Shown piece by piece: positions 57,212 to 64,000 of a DNA stretch of 64,000 nucleotides. Origin of the DNA: Paenibacillus mucilaginosus 3016 (lineage in GTDB: Bacteria > Bacillota > Bacilli > Paenibacillales > NBRC-103111); the NCBI RefSeq assembly GCF_000250655.1, contig NC_016935.1, positions 3,676,001-3,740,000 of the forward strand, written 5' to 3'. The notes under the pieces are model-generated. The model was not told the DNA's origin and made no database searches. It was given only the letters and a program-made list of their open reading frames with translations. Positions within the stretch are counted from its first letter, which is position 1. Each line of letters opens with the position of its first letter. A program made the translations under genes and the position numbers.

Positions 57212-60200
57212 ATGAACAAAGAAACCCCAGCGGGCATTTTGCATGAGGACCCCACCCCTTCCATGACGTATTGGACAAGTCTCGGTCTCGATGAAGTGGA
57301 ACGAAACGGCCTGAGCTTCGATTCCTTCGACAGTTCAGCAGTTCGGCAGGAGCGGATCGTACATACCCTTCCGGATGAGCTTGCCGGGAAAGTCATCAAC
57401 ATTACCAAAAACAACGACATGCTGCTGTATGTCGTGTTCCTGTCGGCACTCTCTATCGGACTCATGAAATATACGGGGCGCGAGGAGCGGATCATCGGGA
57501 TTCCGGCGTATGCGCCCGGCGGACAGAAAAACCGCGCGGTGCCGAATAAAGTGCTGCCGCTCAAAACCGGCGTGTCCGGTGAATGGAGCGTCAAGCAGCT
57601 GCTCAAAGACATGCAGCAAAAGACGCTTGACGCGTATGAACATCAGTATGTGGACGTGGAAGCCCATCTTCAGCAGGCGAACGTGTGCCGGTCCCTGACG
57701 GAGCTGATCCCGATCCGGGCAGCCCTCAACACACTGCACAGCGCGAGCGATATCGAATACATAGTGAACTCCAGCAGCAGCGAATTGACCTTGGCTTTGA
57801 ACAAAGGGGAAGACGGCTCGCTCGAAGCCGTGTTCGTGTATAACGCGGGATGGCTGCAGCGGGAGACGGTCGAACGGTTCGCCGGCGCCTTCTTCGAAGT
57901 GCTTGGGCAAATGCTGACGCAGCCGAACCAGGCCATTGCGGCGATCTCGATTGCAGCGGAACATGAACGGTCCCAAATTCTGTACGAGTTTAACCGTACG
58001 GACACCGCATACGCAGACAGCCGGCTGACCCTCCCGGAGCTGTTCACGGCACAAGCCGCGAAATCGCCGGACCGGACGGCCGTATGGTTCCAGGATAAGC
58101 CGTACACGTTCCGGGAGATCGAGGAGCAGTCCAATGCGCTGGCCAGGCTGCTCCAAGCCCGGGGCGTGAAGCCGGAGTCGGTTGTCGGCATTCTGCTGGA
58201 ACGTTCGGTGGAGCTGATCGTCGGCATCCTGGGCGTACTGAAGTCGGGAGCGGCATACCTGCCGCTGGATCCGGGCCATCCGAAAGCCAGGAAGGAATAC
58301 ATTCTTCAGGAAGCGGGAGTGAAGCTGCTGCTTTCGGTTTCCCCGCTTGCAGGCGAATTGGACTACTCCGGCGAGCTGCTGGATGCCGCCGATTCCGGGC
58401 TGTTTGCAGGAGACATCCGTCCTGTCGAGCCTTGGGCCGGGCTTCACGATCTGGCCTACGTCATCTATACATCGGGAACCACAGGCAACCCCAAAGGCGT
58501 CATGGTCGAGCACCGCACGTTAAGCCTGACCCTGCTGTGGGAGCAGCAGGAATACGGTTATGGTGACCGTCATCTTTCGCTGCCGATAATCAACCATGCG
58601 TTTGACGGCTTTATCACGTCGATCTTCGCACCGCTCCTATCGGGAAGCGGCGTGATTCTGGTCAGCGGCGAGGAGATGACGAAGCCGGATGCCATCAGCG
58701 AATATGTGAGGCGCCTTCCGGTCACCCACTACATCAGCGTGCCTTCCATCTATCTGACTTTGGTCGAGTTTTTGGAGGCGGAAGACGTCCGCCACCTGCA
58801 GATGGCGACCTTCGTAGGAGAGGAGCTGCCGCTGAAAGCTATCGAGTATACCCGTCAGCTCAACCCGCAGATTGAGATTGTAAACCGGTACGGACCGTCG
58901 GAGAACACGGTAGATACGACGATCATGAGACATGTCAGTGCGGACCGGCGGCCGGGCGGAAGCGTTCCGATCGGAAGGCCCGTGGCGAACACCAAGGTAT
59001 TCATTGTGGATCGGCATCATGCGCTCGTCCCGGTCGGCGTGCCGGGAGAGCTGTGCATCGGCGGCGAGCGGCTGGCCCGCGGGTATCTGAACAGGGACGA
59101 TCTGACGGCCCGAAGCTTCATCCCGAGCCCCTTCGAGCCGGGCGGGACGATCTACAAAACCGGAGATTTGGCCAAGTGGCTGCCGGACGGTACGATTGAA
59201 TTTCTCGGCCGAATCGACAATCAGGTAAAAATCAGAGGGGTCCGTATTGAGCTCCGGGAGATCGAAAACCGGCTGCTGAGCCACCCGGAGCTGAAAGAAG
59301 CCGTCGTCCTGGTCAAGATGAGCCCGCAGAAAGAGCCCTATCTTACAGCCTATTTCGTAGGAACCCCGCAGGCAGATCCGGCCGCTGTGAAAGCTTATCT
59401 GAAGGAGCATTTGCCCGCTTACATGGTGCCGGCTTATTTCATCCCCTTGGACCGCATGCCGCTGACCACGAACGGTAAGATCGACCGGCGGGCTCTGCCG
59501 GAGCCGGACTTCGAGCGTGCAGGGGCAGGCTTCTACCAAGCTCCGCAGACCGGGACTGAGCAGCGTCTGGCGCAGCTCTGGAGCGAAGTGCTGGGAGCGG
59601 AGCGCGTCGGCATTCACGACAACTTCTTCGATCTTGGCGGCCATTCGCTCAAGGCCACCTCGCTGCTCAGCAAGCTTCACAAGCAGATGAAGGTCAAGCT
59701 GACGCTGAAGGAGTTGTTCGGGCATCCGACCATTCGGGAGATGGCCGGCTTGATCGATACGGGAGCGGATGCTGCAGACAGCCCCTACGACCGGATCGAG
59801 CCCTGCGGTCCGCAGGAATGGTACGAGACCTCCACCTCCCAGAAACGGATGTATCTCATCCAGCAGCTCCAGAAGGGGACCGCGTACAACATGCCGCTGC
59901 TCTGCGAAGTGGAGGGAGAGTTCGACAGGCAGCGCATGGAAGCCGTGTTCCGGGGGCTGATCGACCGGCACGAGTCGCTTCGCACCTCCTTTGACAACCG
60001 GGACGGCATGATCCTGCAGAAGGTTCATCCCGAAGGCATCCCGTTCCAGCTTGTTCTGAGGCAGGCGGACGGCGAAGACGCCGAATCGCTGATGCAATCC
60101 TTCGTGCGGCCCTTTGATCTGTCGGAGGCACCGCTGTTCCGGGCGGAGCTGGCCGAGACCGGCGGGCGGATCTATCTCATGACCGACATGCATCATATCG

Positions 60201-63200
60201 TCAGTGACGGCGTGTCGGCTCAGCTGCTCATGCGGGAATTCGCCGAGCTTTACCGCGGCGGCGAGCTGGAGCCGCTGCGCATCCAGTACAAGGATTATGC
60301 CGCCTGGCAGAGCCGCTTTCTCCAATCGGAAGCCATGAGCCGCCAAGAGGCCTATTGGAAGGGACGGTTCGAGGGCGAGATTCCGGTGTTGACCCTGCCG
60401 TATGACCGCGTGCGTCCCGTCATGCAGAGCTTCGAAGGGGGGCGGGTCGGATTCTCGCTGGATGAATCCGAGGCGGATCTTGTACGGAGCATCGCGCGGG
60501 AGACGGGGAGCACGACCCAGATGGTGCTGCTGTCGGCCTATTACATCCTGCTGGCAAAATACAGCGGCCAGGAAGACATGGTCATCGGCAGCGCAGCCGC
60601 GGGCAGACCGCATGCGGATCTGCAGAACATCGTGGGGATGTTCGTCCATACGCTGGCGCTGCGCAATCAGGCGGCCGGTGCGAAGCGGTATTCCGAATTT
60701 TTGGCGGAAGTGAAGCGGCATGCGCTCGAGGCTTACGAGAATGACGCTTACCCGTTCGAATCGCTGGTGGATGCCATTCAGGTTGAACGCGATCCGGGCC
60801 GCAATCCGCTGTTCGACGTGATGTTCAACATGAGCCATGACGAGGAAGAATCCGAAGCGGTGCTGGAAGGCTTCCGGCTGAACCAGGTGAAGCGCGAGAG
60901 CGGTCTGTCGAAGTTTGATCTGACGCTTCATGCCAGTGAGAACAAGCGCACCATCGAATGCGGGCTGGAGTACAGCCGGGCTTTATTCGAGGCGGACACC
61001 GTGGAGAGAATGGCCCTCCATTACAAGCACATCATCAGGCAGATCGGCAGGAACCGGGAGACGCAGCTTGCCGACATCGACCTCATCACCGAGGAGGAGA
61101 AACGGGAGATCCTGGAGCAGTTTAACGCCACAAGTACCGAGTATCCGCGCGGCTTGACGATTCATGCGCTCTTTGAGGAGCAGGTCCGTAGAACGCCGGA
61201 GAGGACTGCCGCCATATACGATGGCAGGAGCGTTACCTACCGCGAACTGAACGCCCGGGCCAACCGTCTGGCGCGCGTGCTCAGAAACGAGGGGGTCGGG
61301 GCGGATATCGTCGTGGCGATCATGGTCGAACGCTCGATTGAGATGCTGATCGGTCTTCTCGGCATTCTGAAGGCCGGCGGGGCTTATCTGCCGGTCGATC
61401 CGGATTATCCGAACGAGCGGATCGAATATATGCTGAACGACTGCGAAGCGGGCATTCTGCTGACTTCCGGAGGGACGGCCCAACGATTCGCGTTTGCGGG
61501 CATCACATTCGATATCGCAGCCGAGTCGGAAAGAGCGGGCTTGGCGGAGTCTGATCCAGACACCGAGACGCAGGTCTCGCATTTGGCTTACGTCGTGTAT
61601 TCGTCCGGCAGTACCGGGCAGCCGAAAGGGATCCTTGCCGAGCACCGCAATGTGGTGCGGCTGGTGAAGAATACCAACTATGTCGAGTTTCGGGAGGACG
61701 ACCGCATCCTGCCTACCGGGGCGCTCGTCTTCGACGCTACGACCTTCGAGATCTGGGGCGCGCTGCTGAACGGGCTGACGCTGGTTCTGGTTCCGCAGGA
61801 TACGATCCTGTCGGCGGAGAAGCTGGGACGGGCGCTGGAGGAGCACCGGATCACCATTCTGTGGCTGTCCGTAGCTTTGTTCAACCAGCTGGCCCAGGAG
61901 AAGCCGGAGATGTTCCGGCCCGTGCGCTTTATGGTCGTGGGCGGCGAAGTCCTGTCTCCGAAGCATATCAATCTCGTGCGGCACGCCTGCCCCGATCTGC
62001 AGATCTCCAATGTGTACGGGCCGACGGAGAACACGACCTTTTCCACGAGCTACCCGATCCACAGAGACTTTGATACGAATATCCCGATCGGCAGGCCGAT
62101 CAGCAATACGACGGCTTATGTTGTAGGCAAGCGGGGAGAACTGCTGCCCAAAGGCGTGTTCGGAGAGCTGGTGCTGGGAGGGGACGGAGTAGCCCGGGGG
62201 TATTTGAATCTTCCGGAGCAGACGGCGGATAAATTCGTGCCGAGTCCGTTCGTCCCCGGGGAGCGGTTGTACCGGAGCGGCGATGTGGTCAGGTGGCTGT
62301 CGGACGGCAATATCGAGTTCCAGGGCCGGGCGGATACGCAGGTCAAAATCCGCGGCTTCCGCATCGAGCTGGAAGAAATCCGCCGCAGGCTGACCGGCCA
62401 TCGGTCGGTCAAAGAGGCGTACGTCACCGTCCAGGAGACCGAAGAGCAGGGCAGGTTGTTGTGTGCTTACCTCACGGCGGAAGGCGGCTTCGACCGATCA
62501 GCCGTGAGGTCGTATCTCAAGGAAAGCTTGCCGGACTACATGGTTCCTTCCTATATGAAGGTGCTGGACCAGCTGCCGCTGACGACCAACGGCAAAGTGG
62601 ACAAGCGGGCGCTGCCCGGCATTTCGCCGGAAGAGCTTGCGGAAGGCACTTACGAAGCGCCGCGGAACGCCGCGGAAGAGAAGCTGGTCGAGATTTGGCA
62701 GGGTGTGCTCGGCGTGCGCAGGATCGGAATCGAGGATCATTTCTTCGATCTGGGGGGACATTCGCTGAAAGCGATGGCGGCGATCGGCCTCATTCACAAG
62801 GAGCTCCATAAAGCGGTTCCTCTGCGGACGTTCTTCGAATGCCCGACAATCAAAAGCTTGAGCGGGTACTTGGAACAAACCGCTGCCGGCGTGCATGAAG
62901 GCATTCCCAAAGCCGGGGCCAAGCCTGTATATCCGGCATCCTCCGCGCAGAAGCGGATGTACACGCTGCAGCAGCTCGATCAAGAGAGCACCGCCTACAA
63001 CATTCCCGCCGTGTTCCGATTGAACGGTACGATTGACCAAGCGAAGATCGAGCGCACGCTGCAGCAGCTGGTGAAGCGGCATGACGCGTTCCGCACCTCC
63101 TTTGAGACGAGGGATGGGGAAGTCGTGCAGCTCGTGCACCCGGACATTGCTTTCCAGGTGGAGGTTAGCGAAGGAGCGGGGAGCGCGGATGACCTTGCGG

Positions 63201-64000
63201 GTACGATTCAGCGGTTTATCCGGGTATTTGATCTCGCCCAGGCGCCGTTATTCCGGGCGGAGCTGGCCTTCACCAGTGAGGGCACGTATTTGCTGCTCGA
63301 TATGCACCACATTATCTCCGACGGGGTGTCCATGGGGATTCTGGCGGAGGAGTTTGCCGGGCTGTACAGGGGAGAAGCGCTGGAGCCGCTGCGGATTCAG
63401 TACACGGATTACTCCGAATGGCAGAACGGAGGCCTGCGGTCGGAGCCTATGAAAGAGCAGAGGAACTATTGGGTCAGCCTGTTCCAGGACGAGCTGCCCG
63501 TGCTGAATATGCCGTATGATTACGAGCGGCCTGCGGTGCAAAGCTTTGAAGGCAGCACGCTGCGCCTGGCCCTCGGCGAGGCCGGGACGGAGCGGCTGCG
63601 GTCGCTCGCCAAACAAACGGGAAGCACGCTGAACATGGTGCTGCTCTCGGCCCTGTATATTCTGCTGGCCAAGTACAGCGAGCAGGAGGATATCATCGTC
63701 GGTACGCCGGTGGCAGGCCGGAACCATCCGGAACTCGCCGGCGTCGTCGGGATGTTCGTCAATACGCTGGCGCTGAGGGCACAACCTGCCGCCGCCAAAA
63801 CGTATGCCGAGTTTTTGCACGAGGTCAAAGAACATTCCTTGAAGGCGTACGAGTATCAAAGCTATCCGCTGGAGGAGCTGCTCGAGCAGATCAACGCAGT
63901 CCGGGACATCAGCCGCAATCCGCTATTTGATGTCATGTTCGCTTTGAATACGGAAGAAGGTCCGCCTCCAGGGGAAGCGGAGTCCGGATGGGACGGGCTT
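57212..64000 (+). CDS. Lipopeptide NRPS 3 (3' end beyond window): half-C - A(unassigned)-T - C-A(Val/Ile-like)-T - C...
   Basis: The frame opens at ATG 57212, preceded by GGAGG, and has no stop in 2263 codons to the window edge. It begins, like NRPS 2, with a half condensation domain (MTYWTSLGLDEVE to about 57970) lacking HHxxxDG. Then: A9 58030-59500 (YTSGTTGNPKG, YKTGDLAKW), pocket residues DGTITVRVDK, which I cannot assign; T9 (LGGHSLKAT); C10 59790-61100 (MHHIVSDG); A10 61170-62610 (YSSGSTGQPKG, YRSGDVVRW), code DAFWVGVTFK, closest to Val/Ile codes; T10 (LGGHSLKAM); and C11 from 62920 (MHHIISDG), cut off. Neither complete module has an epimerase, so residues 9 and 10 should be L. A thioesterase is not seen and must lie downstream. 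It may be cilE. Confidence 0.88.
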   Translation, partial: MNKETPAGILHEDPTPSMTYWTSLGLDEVERNGLSFDSFDSSAVRQERIVHTLPDELAGKVINITKNNDMLLYVVFLSALSIGLMKYTGREERIIGIPAYAPGGQKNRAVPNKVLPLKTGVSGEWSVKQLLKDMQQKTLDAYEHQYVDVEAHLQQANVCRSLTELIPIRAALNTLHSASDIEYIVNSSSSELTLALNKGEDGSLEAVFVYNAGWLQRETVERFAGAFFEVLGQMLTQPNQAIAAISIAAEHERSQILYEFNRTDTAYADSRLTLPELFTAQAAKSPDRTAVWFQDKPYTFREIEEQSNALARLLQARGVKPESVVGILLERSVELIVGILGVLKSGAAYLPLDPGHPKARKEYILQEAGVKLLLSVSPLAGELDYSGELLDAADSGLFAGDIRPVEPWAGLHDLAYVIYTSGTTGNPKGVMVEHRTLSLTLLWEQQEYGYGDRHLSLPIINHAFDGFITSIFAPLLSGSGVILVSGEEMTKPDAISEYVRRLPVTHYISVPSIYLTLVEFLEAEDVRHLQMATFVGEELPLKAIEYTRQLNPQIEIVNRYGPSENTVDTTIMRHVSADRRPGGSVPIGRPVANTKVFIVDRHHALVPVGVPGELCIGGERLARGYLNRDDLTARSFIPSPFEPGGTIYKTGDLAKWLPDGTIEFLGRIDNQVKIRGVRIELREIENRLLSHPELKEAVVLVKMSPQKEPYLTAYFVGTPQADPAAVKAYLKEHLPAYMVPAYFIPLDRMPLTTNGKIDRRALPEPDFERAGAGFYQAPQTGTEQRLAQLWSEVLGAERVGIHDNFFDLGGHSLKATSLLSKLHKQMKVKLTLKELFGHPTIREMAGLIDTGADAADSPYDRIEPCGPQEWYETSTSQKRMYLIQQLQKGTAYNMPLLCEVEGEFDRQRMEAVFRGLIDRHESLRTSFDNRDGMILQKVHPEGIPFQLVLRQADGEDAESLMQSFVRPFDLSEAPLFRAELAETGGRIYLMTDMHHIVSDGVSAQLLMREFAELYRGGELEPLRIQYKDYAAWQSRFLQSEAMSRQEAYWKGRFEGEIPVLTLPYDRVRPVMQSFEGGRVGFSLDESEADLVRSIARETGSTTQMVLLSAYYILLAKYSGQEDMVIGSAAAGRPHADLQNIVGMFVHTLALRNQAAGAKRYSEFLAEVKRHALEAYENDAYPFESLVDAIQVERDPGRNPLFDVMFNMSHDEEESEAVLEGFRLNQVKRESGLSKFDLTLHASENKRTIECGLEYSRALFEADTVERMALHYKHIIRQIGRNRETQLADIDLITEEEKREILEQFNATSTEYPRGLTIHALFEEQVRRTPERTAAIYDGRSVTYRELNARANRLARVLRNEGVGADIVVAIMVERSIEMLIGLLGILKAGGAYLPVDPDYPNERIEYMLNDCEAGILLTSGGTAQRFAFAGITFDIAAESERAGLAESDPDTETQVSHLAYVVYSSGSTGQPKGILAEHRNVVRLVKNTNYVEFREDDRILPTGALVFDATTFEIWGALLNGLTLVLVPQDTILSAEKLGRALEEHRITILWLSVALFNQLAQEKPEMFRPVRFMVVGGEVLSPKHINLVRHACPDLQISNVYGPTENTTFSTSYPIHRDFDTNIPIGRPISNTTAYVVGKRGELLPKGVFGELVLGGDGVARGYLNLPEQTADKFVPSPFVPGERLYRSGDVVRWLSDGNIEFQGRADTQVKIRGFRIELEEIRRRLTGHRSVKEAYVTVQETEEQGRLLCAYLTAEGGFDRSAVRSYLKESLPDYMVPSYMKVLDQLPLTTNGKVDKRALPGISPEELAEGTYEAPRNAAEEKLVEIWQGVLGVRRIGIEDHFFDLGGHSLKAMAAIGLIHKELHKAVPLRTFFECPTIKSLSGYLEQTAAGVHEGIPKAGAKPVYPASSAQKRMYTLQQLDQESTAYNIPAVFRLNGTIDQAKIERTLQQLVKRHDAFRTSFETRDGEVVQLVHPDIAFQVEVSEGAGSADDLAGTIQRFIRVFDLAQAPLFRAELAFTSEGTYLLLDMHHIISDGVSMGILAEEFAGLYRGEALEPLRIQYTDYSEWQNGGLRSEPMKEQRNYWVSLFQDELPVLNMPYDYERPAVQSFEGSTLRLALGEAGTERLRSLAKQTGSTLNMVLLSALYILLAKYSEQEDIIVGTPVAGRNHPELAGVVGMFVNTLALRAQPAAAKTYAEFLHEVKEHSLKAYEYQSYPLEELLEQINAVRDISRNPLFDVMFALNTEEGPPPGEAESGWDGL

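Overview
The window looks like a chromosomal segment of a high-GC Paenibacillus. The supporting signs are AGGAGG-type ribosome sites, frequent TTG/GTG starts, Bacillales gene families (a BceAB-type transporter, a CBO0543-like membrane protein, a holin-like type I toxin) and very large Gram-positive NRPS genes. The gene order and the predicted product of the NRPS genes fit my recollection of the cilagicin (cil) locus of Paenibacillus mucilaginosus, but I could not search for this.

Positions 1-11100 hold ordinary accessory and housekeeping genes: an effector-binding-domain protein cut by the window edge; a zinc-less MDR oxidoreductase divergent from an HxlR regulator; an ArsR-SRPBCC fusion; a methyltransferase / nitrilase / GNAT cluster; a CBO0543-like membrane protein; a Cu/Zn superoxide dismutase lipoprotein; a LysR regulator divergent from an atypical adenylosuccinate synthetase; and an uncharacterised 365-aa protein. 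Positions 11100-14150 form a mobile, repeat-rich strip: palindromic hairpin repeats, an IS1182-like insertion sequence, a 30-residue holin-like type I toxin with its own promoter and terminator, and about 0.9 kb of degenerate non-coding repeats. Positions 14188-20230 carry a minus-strand MoxR ATPase / VWA (RavA-ViaA-like) pair, a glutathione peroxidase, a LarE-type sulfur transferase and a D-2-hydroxyacid dehydrogenase.

From 20314 the window is a lipopeptide antibiotic locus. A BceR-type inverted repeat precedes a BceAB-type ABC transporter, probably for self-protection. A strong terminator and an AT-rich leader follow, then three collinear NRPS genes (23659-43874, 44027-57109, 57212 to beyond the window end). 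Reading the ten specificity residues of each adenylation domain gives: acyl - D-Ser1 - Thr2 - D-Dab3 - Asp4 - Gly5 - D-Asn6 - D-Asp7 - Gly8 - X9 (unassigned, DGT-type pocket) - Val/Ile-like10 - (continues outside). The first domain is a starter-type condensation domain, so the product should be N-acylated.

Four indels disturb the NRPS reading frames: an extra T at 26881-26887, an extra C near 40904, and a compensating pair at about 54967 and 55124. The last three lie in a 2.83-kb nearly identical A-T-C duplication shared by the ends of the first two synthetases. That pattern suggests assembly or polishing error, but real mutation is not excluded. Both internal subunit junctions have the same odd layout: the upstream protein ends in a full C domain and the downstream protein begins with only the C-terminal half of one.
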